A stretch of DNA of 55,531 bases. It comes from Hylemonella gracilis ATCC 19624. Its GTDB lineage: Bacteria > Pseudomonadota > Gammaproteobacteria > Burkholderiales > Burkholderiaceae_C. Where the stretch lies: contig NZ_AEGR01000081.1 in assembly GCF_000211835.1 (NCBI RefSeq), positions 1 through 55,531 of the forward strand. The letters are read 5' to 3'. The translations under genes were made by a program, and so were the position numbers. This document shows, in pieces, positions 19,299 to 26,863 of the stretch. The notes beneath the pieces are model-generated. The model was not told the DNA's origin, did no database searches, and saw nothing but the letters and a program-made list of their open reading frames with translations. The number at the start of each line of letters is the position of its first letter. The stretch's first letter is position 1.

Positions 19299-19867
19299 GC
19301 GTTTCCCTTCAGCGTGAGCGGCAAACCCGCGGCCATGAAGGTCACGCGCTCGCACAGGGCGGCCACCTCCTGGTTGAGACGGCCCAGGGCGTCGACGAAC
19401 TGCCGCACCTCGCGCCCGAGCGGGATCACGCCCAGGCCGATTTCATTGCCCACCAGCACCACCGGCCCGGGCGCGGTGCGCAGCGCCTGCAGCAGCGCGT
19501 CCACGGGCGCTTCCCCCGCGACGCCGTCCATGGGCATCAGGTGGTTGGTCAGCCACAGGGTCAGGCAGTCCACCACGAGCAGGGTGTCAGCGCGGCTGTG
19601 CGCCACGATGGCCTGGTTCAGTCGCAAGGGTTCTTCCACCGTGCGCAGGCCAGGCACGCGCTGCGCACGGTCCCGCTGGTGCCGTTCGATGCGCGCGCAC
19701 ATCTCCTCGTCGTGCGCGCGCCCCGTGGCGATCAGCACGGCGTGATGATCCGCAGACACGGCCAGCCAGTCACGCGCCAGCAGCTCGGCCCGGCGCGACT
19801 TGCCGCTGCGCTGGCCGCCGAGGATGAGTTCGCTGCGCGCGAAGGGCGAGGGCAAGGACCTGCTCAT
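19295..19867 (-). CDS. cobU: Adenosylcobinamide kinase / adenosylcobinamide-phosphate guanylyltransferase
   Basis: This bifunctional enzyme (CobU, also named CobP) phosphorylates adenosylcobinamide and attaches GMP. The 190-aa protein shows the P-loop ILGGQRSGKS, the second motif IATGRAHDEEM with the family HxxRR region replaced by HQRDRAQR, VVDCLTLWLTN, and VVLVGNEIGLGVIP. ATG 19867 overlaps the cobB stop by 4 bp. Extension further upstream falls in cobB and is not supported. Confidence 0.93.
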   Translation of the reverse strand: MSRSLPSPFARSELILGGQRSGKSRRAELLARDWLAVSADHHAVLIATGRAHDEEMCARIERHQRDRAQRVPGLRTVEEPLRLNQAIVAHSRADTLLVVDCLTLWLTNHLMPMDGVAGEAPVDALLQALRTAPGPVVLVGNEIGLGVIPLGREVRQFVDALGRLNQEVAALCERVTFMAAGLPLTLKGNA

Positions 19868-21252
19868 GCGGCCAGCGCTCCTGACTGCGCACCCAGTACG
19901 GACAGGCCACCTCGCCCGCCGAATATGCGTGCTACCAAGGCCGGGGCCGACGGGAACCAAGCGTGGAAGTAGCTGGCCGCGATGCTGCCGTGCAGGTACA
20001 CCGCCTCGCCCTCCCCGACCACGCCCGCCGCGGCACCGGGCGGGTGGGTGCGCCAGCGTGCTGGCAAAGGGGTGTCGCAGGTGGAGTAATGGAAGGTGTG
20101 GCCACGCAACTCATCGGCGCCGATGCGCAGACCTTGCGGGCCGAGGGCGGCCAGGCGTTTGTGCAAGGTCACGCTGCCAGGCAGCAGGCCCCAGAGCGCA
20201 TGCGTGACGCCCTGCCCGTCGGTGAGTCGCTCGAACAAGGCCATCATGCCGCCGCATTCGGCCCACACGGGCCGGTCTGCCGCGACGTGAGCGCGCAGGC
20301 TGTCGCGCAGGCCGTGGTTGGCGGCCAAGCGCGCGGCATGCAGCTCGGGATAACCGCCGGGCAGCCAAACGGCATCGCAGTCGGGCAAAGCCTGGCCGGC
20401 CAGCGGCGAGAAGAACACCAGGCGCGCGCCCAAGGCTTGCAGGCAATCCAGGTTGGCGGCGTACACAAAACAAAAGGCGGCATCGCGGGCCACGGCCACG
20501 GTGCGGCCCTGCAAGCAGGGCGTCGCAGGCACCGCAGGCGGCGCGGCGGCTGGCTCGGGAAAGTCCACGGACCAGCGCTCTTGCCATTCGCGCGGCGTCA
20601 TGCGCCCCAACGGGGTGTCGGCCAGCGCATCGGCGGCGGCGTCCAGCCGTTGCAAGGCGTCCTCCAGCTCCGTCGCGGCCACCAGGCCCAAATGGCGTTC
20701 GGGCAGCACCAGGGCCGGGTTGCGCCACAGGGCCCCCAGCCAGTGCCCAGGCTCACGCAAGCCCTGCTGCAACATGCCCGAGTGGCGCTCGCTGCCGACG
20801 CGGTTGGCCAGCACGCCCGCCCAACGCAGGCCGTCCTGGTAATGCTGCAGGCCATGCGCCAGCGCGCCGAAAGTGCCGGCCATGGCCGAGGCGTCGATCA
20901 CGGCCAGCACCGGCAGGCCGAAGCGCCTCGCCAGATCGGCCGCGCTGGGCTGGCCGTCGTAGAGGCCCATCACGCCCTCGACCAAGACCAAGTCGGCCTC
21001 TTGCGCGGCCGCGTGCAAGCGCGCGCGACAGTCGGCCTCGCCCGTCATCCAGAGGTCGAGCTGGTGCACGGGCGCGCCGCTGGCCATCGTATGCCAGAAC
21101 GGGTCCAGGAAGTCCGGTCCGCACTTGAAGACCCGCACGCGACGCCCCTGGCGCGTGTGCAGGCGCGCCAGGGCCGCCGTGACCGTGGTCTTGCCCTGGC
21201 CCGAGGCCGGGGCAGCGATCAGCAATGCAGGACAGCGTGCGACGGAGGTCAT
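19864..21252 (-). CDS. cobB: Hydrogenobyrinic acid a,c-diamide synthase CobB
   Basis: CobB is a glutamine-dependent amidotransferase that amidates the a and c carboxylates of hydrogenobyrinic (or cobyrinic) acid. The 462-aa protein has an N-terminal dethiobiotin-synthetase-like P-loop domain (LIAAPASGQGKTTV, FKCGPDFLDP) and a C-terminal class I glutaminase domain (VWLPGGYPELHA, and the nucleophile region VWAECGGMM). It lies 28 bp downstream of btuB on the same strand. Confidence 0.95.
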   Translation of the reverse strand: MTSVARCPALLIAAPASGQGKTTVTAALARLHTRQGRRVRVFKCGPDFLDPFWHTMASGAPVHQLDLWMTGEADCRARLHAAAQEADLVLVEGVMGLYDGQPSAADLARRFGLPVLAVIDASAMAGTFGALAHGLQHYQDGLRWAGVLANRVGSERHSGMLQQGLREPGHWLGALWRNPALVLPERHLGLVAATELEDALQRLDAAADALADTPLGRMTPREWQERWSVDFPEPAAAPPAVPATPCLQGRTVAVARDAAFCFVYAANLDCLQALGARLVFFSPLAGQALPDCDAVWLPGGYPELHAARLAANHGLRDSLRAHVAADRPVWAECGGMMALFERLTDGQGVTHALWGLLPGSVTLHKRLAALGPQGLRIGADELRGHTFHYSTCDTPLPARWRTHPPGAAAGVVGEGEAVYLHGSIAASYFHAWFPSAPALVARIFGGRGGLSVLGAQSGALAA

Positions 21253-21280
21253 GGGGCGAGCTTAACGGGACATCCCGCCT

Positions 21281-23089
21281 TCAACGAGGCGCCCAGCGCA
21301 GGGTCAGGTAACCCGCGCGGCCGGGCTGGTTGTAACCATTGGCCGTCTGGTACTCCTTGTCGGCCAGGTTGTTCAGGCGGGCTTGCACGGACCAGTCGGG
21401 ATGGAGGGCGTAGTCGACATGGAGGTCGAGCGTGGCGTAAGCGGGCAGCTCGACGGTGTTTTTTTCATCGTCATACCGCTCGGACGCCGCCAGCACGGTG
21501 GCGCCGTACTTCCATGCGCCGGTGCGGTAGTCCGCCCCCAAGTTCAGTTGTTCGTCAGCGCGGCGGCGCAACTGCTTGCCCGTGACCTCGTTGCGGGCGT
21601 CCAGCAGATCCAGCGTGGCGCGCAGGTCCAGCGCATCGAATTGGCCGTTGTAGCTCAGCGTCCAGCCCTGGATGCGTGCCCGAGGAATGTTCGTGACCGC
21701 GGGCTGCGTCGTGATGAACCCCTTGATCCGGTTGTCGAAGTAAACCGCCTGGTAGGTCTGCGTGCCCGGTGTGTACGCCAAACCGGCCTCGCGGTTGCGC
21801 CCTTCCTCGGGCTGGGTGGTCACGTTGCCGTAGCTGGGGTAGTAGAGCTGATTGAACGACGGTGCCTTGAAGGAGGTGCCATAGGAGACATGGGCACGCC
21901 ACTCAGACGTGAGCTTGTATCCATACCCCGCGAAACCGGTGTTGGCCTCGCCAAACTGCGAGTTGTCGTCCCTGCGAACATTGAGTTGCCAGCCATGGGC
22001 GCCAGCGTCGCCATTGAGACCGGCGAACACGGAGTCCGTGGTGCGGTGATCCACCGTGTATGCGGTGGTTCCGCTCACCCGCTGCTCGACAGTTTCCAGC
22101 CCCAGCAACAGCACACCTAGGGGTGTGCCGATCTCGTTGAGCCAGGTCCATTGGTCTTGATGCGTGTCGAAGCGGGTCGGTTGGCTGCCCGTGTGATTGG
22201 TGGAGTTGTCATCGCTGCCGCCATAAGCGAGGCGCGATTTCCAGTTCGGCACCAGCCGCCCTTCCAGACCCATGGCATAGCCTTGGGTCAGGACATCGGC
22301 ATGCGTGTCATAACTGCCGCTGCCGCTGTCGTAGTTGTTGACGCCGTCGGCGTGGAGCCAACGTGCGTCGAACTTCCATCCTGGCGCAAAACGCCAGTCT
22401 GCGGAGGCATTCACGCTGTGTTGAGAAAAGCCATCACGGTCGCTGTTATGACTGCTACCCACGTTGGAGTTGGTCGCCGAGAAGCCATCTTCGCGCAGCG
22501 TTTGCACGCCCAAGCTGTAGGACACGTCATGGGAGCCACCACTCAGGCCCGCGCTGGCCTCGCGCCGCCCGGCACTGCCCGCCGTGGCAGAGGCGTAAGG
22601 GAAAAAGCCCTCGCGACCCTGGCGGGTGAAGATCTGGATCACGCCGCCGACGGCATCGCTGCCATACAGGGCCGAGGCCGGTCCCTTGAGCACTTCGATG
22701 CGTTCGATGCTCTCGAGTGGAATGCTGTCGAAGTTGGGGGTGCCGGTGGTGGCCGAACCCACGCGCACACCGTCGACCAGCAGCAGCACATGGCGGCTCT
22801 CGGTGCCGCGGATGTAGACGCTGGACGTCTTGCCCAGGCCGCCATTGGACGAGATCTGCACGCCGGCCACGCGGGCCAGCAGCTCGGCCACGGTGCGGCC
22901 CGTGCCCTGTTCGATCTCATCGCGGGTGATGACGGTGATGTCGCTGAGCACCGCGTCGGCGCGCGATTCGGTGCGCGTGGCGGTCACGACGGTGGGTGGA
23001 AGTTCAGCCGTCTGGGCCTGCAAGGAAGCCGCGGCGGCCAAGGTCAGCGCGAACACAGCTGGGCGCTGAAACGAAACGCTTTTTTTCAT
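21281..23089 (-). CDS. btuB: TonB-dependent vitamin B12 receptor BtuB
   Basis: This is the outer-membrane receptor for cobalamin, 602 aa. A signal peptide (about residues 1-26) is followed by a TonB-box-like ELPPTVVTATR and a plug domain with IERIEVLKGPASALYGSDAVGGVIQI, then a barrel ending in NNLADKEYQTANGYNQPGR. ATG 23089 fits the signal peptide; in-frame codons upstream lie in the riboswitch leader. No ordinary Shine-Dalgarno is seen; a GGAAGG/CCTTCC inverted repeat abuts the start. It is the first gene of the riboswitch-controlled series. Confidence 0.95.
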   Translation of the reverse strand: MKKSVSFQRPAVFALTLAAAASLQAQTAELPPTVVTATRTESRADAVLSDITVITRDEIEQGTGRTVAELLARVAGVQISSNGGLGKTSSVYIRGTESRHVLLLVDGVRVGSATTGTPNFDSIPLESIERIEVLKGPASALYGSDAVGGVIQIFTRQGREGFFPYASATAGSAGRREASAGLSGGSHDVSYSLGVQTLREDGFSATNSNVGSSHNSDRDGFSQHSVNASADWRFAPGWKFDARWLHADGVNNYDSGSGSYDTHADVLTQGYAMGLEGRLVPNWKSRLAYGGSDDNSTNHTGSQPTRFDTHQDQWTWLNEIGTPLGVLLLGLETVEQRVSGTTAYTVDHRTTDSVFAGLNGDAGAHGWQLNVRRDDNSQFGEANTGFAGYGYKLTSEWRAHVSYGTSFKAPSFNQLYYPSYGNVTTQPEEGRNREAGLAYTPGTQTYQAVYFDNRIKGFITTQPAVTNIPRARIQGWTLSYNGQFDALDLRATLDLLDARNEVTGKQLRRRADEQLNLGADYRTGAWKYGATVLAASERYDDEKNTVELPAYATLDLHVDYALHPDWSVQARLNNLADKEYQTANGYNQPGRAGYLTLRWAPR

Positions 23090-23164
23090 TGGAAGGGAAA
23101 CGCAAACGAAGTCCTTCCCCGGCTTCCCCGCCAGGGCATGGACGTCACGGATGCACATAGACAC

Positions 23165-23391
23165 GCGCATCCACCTCGTTGGCCGGTATCCGGGCTGGTG
23201 GAAACGACCTTCCTCGCCTTCCCGACGGCTTGTTCAGGGCTGTCAGTGGCCATTGAGGGAAGCGGCGCCTCGTTGTTGATTCGAGGCGCGTCCACTTACC
23301 GTTGCGGGGGCAGCGCAGGTTGGGCTAGCCGCGAAACGACGCGCCTTCCTGCTTCCCGTTGAACTGCGGCCTGTGAACCACGCCGCGAGCA
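23165..23391 (-). promoter_or_regulatory. Cobalamin (AdoCbl) riboswitch upstream of btuB
   Basis: On the minus strand the leader shows the conserved cobalamin-riboswitch elements in order. These are GGTTCACAGGCC near 23370-23381, GCTGCCCCCGCAACGGTAAG around 23295-23314, the B12 box GCCACTG at 23244-23250, CGGGAAGGCG, and CGGATACCGGCC at 23181-23192. Ligand binding is expected to repress btuB and linked genes. The expression platform is probably translational: 23113-23118 can pair with 23091-23096, immediately before the btuB start, and no U-rich terminator is seen. Confidence 0.93.
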
Positions 23392-23403
23392 CCAACGGCG
23401 GAG

Positions 23404-23438
23404 ATTCTACGTTCGAAATCTCTCGCAAACCCTAGAAT
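23404..23438. promoter_or_regulatory. Divergent promoter pair between btuB leader and zapB-like gene
   Basis: TAGAAT occurs on the minus strand at 23404-23409 and on the plus strand at 23433-23438, forming an outward-facing pair 23 bp apart. The minus-strand element would start RNA near 23397, just before the riboswitch. The plus-strand one would start just upstream of the zapB-like gene. Neither has a good -35, so this rests on position and -10 similarity. Confidence 0.4.
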
Positions 23439-23461
23439 GGGAACACTTTCATCGGCGATCC

Positions 23462-23692
23462 ATGTCTGAACCCACTCCCATCGAAGCACTGGTCGAACGC
23501 GTCGACCGCCTGCTCGTGCGCTACGAAGAATTGCAACGCACCAATCAACTGCTGGTTGGACAGGTCAACGAGCTGACCACGGAGCGTGATCAGCTCAAGC
23601 AGCGCCTGGTGGCGGCGCGCACGCGCGTGGATGCTCTGCTGGAGCGCATCGGCGAGCCGGGCCACAAGGAAGACCTGAAGGACACCCCATGA
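23462..23692 (+). CDS. Small coiled-coil protein, ZapB-like
   Basis: This 76-aa, highly charged protein is predicted to be almost entirely coiled coil (residues about 8-62, heptads with Leu/Val: VERVDRLLVRYEELQ, LLVGQVNELT). It is encoded directly upstream of zapA, overlapping its start by 4 bp. Small coiled-coil genes in this position are commonly annotated as TIGR02449 or ZapB-like cell division proteins. A role at the FtsZ ring is inferred from context only. Confidence 0.8.
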   Translation: MSEPTPIEALVERVDRLLVRYEELQRTNQLLVGQVNELTTERDQLKQRLVAARTRVDALLERIGEPGHKEDLKDTP

Positions 23693-24042
23693 AACAGCTC
23701 GAAGTTCAGATCATGGGGCAAAGCTACCTGCTGGGCGCGCCCGAGGGCGGTGAGGAACGCCTGCGCCAGGCGGTGCAGCGGGTGGATGACGCCATGTGCA
23801 AGATCCGGGACGCCGGCAAGATCAAGGCGCGCGAGCGCATTGCCGTGCTCGCGGCCCTTAACCTGGCGTTTGACCTGGGCGCGTCCGCCGCGGCCAACGA
23901 AAGGCCGAACGCCGCTGAAGTCATCGCGCCCCCCACGCCCTCCCCTGACTTCTCGCAGGCCTCCGCCCAGGCCGATGCGGCATTGAACGCCTTGATCGGA
24001 CGGCTGGACACTGCTCTGGGCGAAGACGGTCGGCTGATCTGA
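23689..24042 (+). CDS. zapA: Cell division protein ZapA
   Basis: ZapA binds FtsZ and promotes Z-ring bundling in the cytoplasm. The 117-aa protein begins with the family's MKQLEVQIMGQSYLLGAPEGGEE-type strand, followed by the helix RVDDAMCKIRDAGKIKARERIAVLAALNLAFDL (given here in parts: DDAMCKIRDAG, RERIAVLAALNL). The C-terminal half is longer and more Pro/Ala-rich than in E. coli ZapA. It is coupled to the coiled-coil gene and followed by the 6S RNA, a conserved arrangement. Confidence 0.92.
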   Translation: MKQLEVQIMGQSYLLGAPEGGEERLRQAVQRVDDAMCKIRDAGKIKARERIAVLAALNLAFDLGASAAANERPNAAEVIAPPTPSPDFSQASAQADAALNALIGRLDTALGEDGRLI

Positions 24043-24076
24043 GAACGTCAGCCTGTGCAGGGCCGCGTGCTGCGCC

Positions 24077-24082
24077 TACAAT
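24077..24082 (+). promoter_or_regulatory. -10 element of the 6S RNA promoter
   Basis: TACAAT ends 7 nt before the first base of the 6S closing stem (24089). The region around 24055-24060 has only a poor -35 match. The precise spacing to the RNA 5' end supports this as the promoter. Confidence 0.6.
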
Positions 24083-24088
24083 GTGCTG

Positions 24089-24262
24089 GTCTGCAATGCC
24101 TGCCGGGCTTTATATTTCCTTGAACCAATGCTCATTGAGCAAGGGCTTGGAACATTGCCCTGCCAGCGTGATCGTCTCGCGTCAGATGAACCCAAGGCAG
24201 GGTTGACCTCGCCCACCTGAACCCCTGGTTCAGGATGCCGGTCCGGTGGGACCATTGCAGAC
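24089..24262 (+). ncRNA. ssrS: 6S RNA
   Basis: 6S RNA binds the housekeeping RNA polymerase holoenzyme and represses it in stationary phase. The 174-nt segment starts with GTCTGCAATG and ends with its exact complement CATTGCAGAC, giving the long terminal stem. The interior contains the further paired stretches expected of the central bubble and apical arm, including CTTGAACC near the 5' side and a CTGAACCCCTGGTTCAGG hairpin on the 3' side. Length, the location immediately after zapA and a -10 at the right spacing all agree. Confidence 0.85.
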
Positions 24263-24336
24263 ACCCTCTTTTCGCGCCGCTGCCGCCCCGCGCAACGGCT
24301 CTTCTCCCAGCGACACGACCTTCCCCCGCTCACCTC

Positions 24337-25296
24337 ATGCGCATCGCCCTCATCGGTCAACAGGATTTTGGCAAGGCCGTGCTGCACGCCTTTCTCGCGC
24401 GCGGCGCATCCCAGGGCGACACCGTCGTCGGCGTGTTCTGCAAACCCGAGCAGCCCGGCGAGAAACCGGACGCCCTGCGCGAGGCAGCGCAGGCCGCCGG
24501 CCTACCCGTGTTTCAGTTCGCCAGCCTCAAGAGCGAGGAAGCACACGCCGCGCTGCGTGCGCTCGACGCGGACCTGGGCGTGATGGCCTATGTGCTGCAG
24601 TTCGCCCCGCAGAGCTTCGTGAAGCTTCCGAAGCACGGCACCATCCAATACCACCCTTCCCTGCTGCCCCGGCATCGCGGCCCCTCCTCCATCAATTGGC
24701 CGATCGCGCTGGGCGCGACCGAAACCGGCCTGACCATCTTCCGGCCCACCGATGGACTCGACGAAGGCCCCGTCATCCTGCAAAAGCGTTGCGCGATCGA
24801 AGCCGATGACACGCTGGGCGAGGTGTACTTCAACAAGCTCTTCCCCCTGGGCGTGCAAGCTTTGCTGGAAGCCGCCGACCTGGTTGTCGCGGGCCGGCAC
24901 ACCGAGCATGTCCAAGACGAAAGCCAAGCCAGCTACGAAGGCTGGTTCAAGTCCGAGGAAGCGCGCATCCACTGGGCCCAGCACGTCGACCAGGTGTACA
25001 ACCTGATCCGTGCCTGCAATCCCGCGCCAGGCGCATGGTTCGAGATGAGCGATGCCCACGGTCGCCCGATGAAAGTCTCGGTCTATGACTGCCGCAAGCA
25101 TGTGACCCGCACCTTCGCTGCGGTGCGAGGCAAGCCGGGCGACATCGTGGAAATCGCGACGCAGTCCCTCTTCATCGCGGCACATGGCGGCGAAATCGAG
25201 GTGCTGCGGGTCAAGGCGCAGATCGCGGGGGCAAGCGGCAAGAAGGTGGACGCCGCCGCCTTCGCTCGCGAACACGGGCTGCGCGCCGTGTGCTGA
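24337..25296 (+). CDS. Stand-alone formyltransferase (10-formyl-THF hydrolase-like)
   Basis: This is a formyltransferase-family protein, 319 aa, most like the N-terminal hydrolase domain of 10-formyltetrahydrofolate dehydrogenase (ALDH1L1). It has a Rossmann-like formyl_trans_N domain (residues 1-190) and a C-terminal domain of the Fmt type (about 205-310). The motif QYHPSLLPRHRG places the catalytic His at 106, and DGLDEG the catalytic Asp at 142, the same numbering as in ALDH1L1. No aldehyde dehydrogenase domain follows. It could release formate from 10-formyl-THF or transfer formyl to an unidentified acceptor. It is not the housekeeping methionyl-tRNA formyltransferase by motif. It lies between the 6S RNA and the oxalate cluster. 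Confidence 0.85.
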   Translation: MRIALIGQQDFGKAVLHAFLARGASQGDTVVGVFCKPEQPGEKPDALREAAQAAGLPVFQFASLKSEEAHAALRALDADLGVMAYVLQFAPQSFVKLPKHGTIQYHPSLLPRHRGPSSINWPIALGATETGLTIFRPTDGLDEGPVILQKRCAIEADDTLGEVYFNKLFPLGVQALLEAADLVVAGRHTEHVQDESQASYEGWFKSEEARIHWAQHVDQVYNLIRACNPAPGAWFEMSDAHGRPMKVSVYDCRKHVTRTFAAVRGKPGDIVEIATQSLFIAAHGGEIEVLRVKAQIAGASGKKVDAAAFAREHGLRAVC

Positions 25297-25422
25297 ATCA
25301 GGCGGTTCGCGTGGCACATGGAGAGATGACTTTTTGCCAACTGCAAGAGTCAGCGAGATGACACAGGGAATGCACAGGCATCGCTGAAGTCAGCTTACGA
25401 ATTTTTGAAGAGCACACTGCAG

Positions 25423-25455
25423 GGCAGTCCCGTCACGCGATGGGACTGCCTTTTT
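25423..25455 (+). terminator. Rho-independent terminator
   Basis: GGCAGTCCC and GGGACTGCC form a perfect 9-bp stem with a 10-nt loop, followed by TTTTT. It lies 126 bp after the formyltransferase stop and separates it from the oxalate cluster. The stretch between 25297 and 25422 shows nothing else recognisable. Confidence 0.85.
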
Positions 25456-25577
25456 GTTGCGCCTGCGAAACGCACTTTCATTGGTGTTTGCCCTTGCTTT
25501 GGTCACGGATGCGATCCGCCACACTCGGAGAAGCCCCAATCACGGAAACCCTAGGGGACCTCTTAAAAATAAAGAAA

Positions 25578-25593
25578 GTTGACCGCAATCAAG
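25578..25593. promoter_or_regulatory. Putative Crp/Fnr-type operator upstream of the Bug-tctBA operon
   Basis: GTTGACC-GC-AATCAAG resembles an FNR-type half-site pair (TTGAC-N4-ATCAA) and the perfect palindrome upstream of oxc. Its centre (25585.5) lies 28.5 bp before a -10-like TAGAGT at 25614-25619, which puts it near -40.5 of a start at about 25626, the class II activator position. The link to the regulator at 29087-29695 is inference. Confidence 0.55.
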
Positions 25594-25730
25594 AGGATTT
25601 CAGCACCAAAATTTAGAGTACGCCCCATCGATTGGTGCTGATGCGAATGAGTCCATTCGATGAGGCTATCGAAGAAGAAATCCACGTCCTAAAACCGTCC
25701 GCGACGGTGCAACGTCAACAGGAGACAAAG

Positions 25731-26753
25731 ATGAAGAGCTTTCATGCCAGACTGAAAACCAAGGTGGCCACGGTGGCCGCCGCTGTCATCGCGGCCGCCG
25801 GCCTGGTCGCCCCGATGGCGGCGCAGGCCTGGGAACCGAGCAAGCCGGTCGAGTTCGTGGTGCCCGCTGGCACGGGTGGCGGCGCTGACCAGATGGCCCG
25901 TCTGATCCAGGGCATCATCGTCAAGCACAACCTGATGAAGCAGTCGCTCATCGTCGTCAACAAGTCGGGCGGCGCGGGCGCGGAAGGTTTCTTGTCCGTC
26001 AAGGAGGCCAAGGGCGATCCGCACAAGATCATCATCACCCTGTCCAACCTGTTCACGACACCGCTGGCCACCGGCGTGCCCTTCAACTGGAAGGAGATGA
26101 CCCCGGTGTCGATGATGGCGCTGGACCAATTCGTCCTGTGGGTCAACGCCGACACGCCCTACAAGACCGCCAAGCAGTACATCGATGCCGTGAAAGCCGC
26201 TGGCCCGAACAAGATGAAGATGGGCGGCACGGGCTCCAAGCAGGAAGACCAGATCATCACCGTGGGTCTTGAAAAGGCCACCGGCACCAAGTTCATTTAC
26301 GTGCCCTTCAAGGGCGGCGGCGAAGTGGCCGTGCAACTCGTGGGCGGCCACATTGACTCCACCGTGAACAACCCCGCCGAGGCCGTGGCGCAGTGGCGCG
26401 CGGGCAAGCTGCGCGCATTGTGCGTCTTTGATGACCAACGCCTGCCCTACAAGGCCAAGGTGACGGACACGCAGAGCTGGAACGACATCCCGACCTGCAA
26501 GGAATCGGGCGTGCCCACCGACTACGTGATGTTGCGCGGCATTTTCACCTCCCCGGGCGTCAGCGCCGACCAGATCAAGTACTACGTGGACTTGCTGGCC
26601 AAGGTGCGTGAAACACCGGACTGGAAGGCCGCCATGGAACAGGGCGCTTTCAATCAGACCAGCATGAGCGGCGCCGACTTCACGAAGTGGCTGACCACAG
26701 CTGAAGCGAACCACCGCCAATTGATGACTGAGGCCGGCTTCCTGGCGAAGTAA
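25731..26753 (+). CDS. Bug-family solute-binding protein (TctC-like) of the oxalate cluster
   Basis: This is the periplasmic receptor of a tripartite tricarboxylate transporter, 340 aa. The signal peptide (about residues 1-32) ends in APMAAQA. The mature protein starts with WEPSKPVEFVVPAGTGGGADQMARL, the standard Bug ligand-binding loop (shown here only in part), and continues with VVNKSGGAGAEG and YVPFKGGGEVAVQLVGG. GGAG lies 8 nt before ATG 25731. It is followed by tctB and tctA, and together with oxc and frc the context suggests oxalate or a related small dicarboxylate as substrate. The substrate is not provable from sequence. Confidence 0.9.
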   Translation: MKSFHARLKTKVATVAAAVIAAAGLVAPMAAQAWEPSKPVEFVVPAGTGGGADQMARLIQGIIVKHNLMKQSLIVVNKSGGAGAEGFLSVKEAKGDPHKIIITLSNLFTTPLATGVPFNWKEMTPVSMMALDQFVLWVNADTPYKTAKQYIDAVKAAGPNKMKMGGTGSKQEDQIITVGLEKATGTKFIYVPFKGGGEVAVQLVGGHIDSTVNNPAEAVAQWRAGKLRALCVFDDQRLPYKAKVTDTQSWNDIPTCKESGVPTDYVMLRGIFTSPGVSADQIKYYVDLLAKVRETPDWKAAMEQGAFNQTSMSGADFTKWLTTAEANHRQLMTEAGFLAK

Positions 26754-26783
26754 ACCGGTAGACCTACGGAAGTAGACAGCACG

Positions 26784-26832
26784 CCGGGCCTTGAAGGACG
26801 ACACAGCAACGTCAGCGAGGCCCGGTTTTTTT
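26784..26832 (+). terminator. Intercistronic attenuating terminator between Bug gene and tctB
   Basis: CCGGGCCT at 26784-26791 pairs with AGGCCCGG at 26818-26825, followed by a run of seven T. It lies between the binding-protein gene and tctB. Partial read-through would give more binding protein than membrane subunits, the usual stoichiometry of such systems. Confidence 0.75.
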
Positions 26833-26863
26833 GAAGTCAGTAATCGACAGAAGTTATCTCGTC

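Noticed and set aside
25579-25584. TTGACC as a sigma-70 -35 box of the Bug promoter
   Set aside because: There is no -10 at 16-18 bp; the -10-like TAGAGT lies about 29 bp away, and the hexamer is part of a palindrome that matches the one near oxc.
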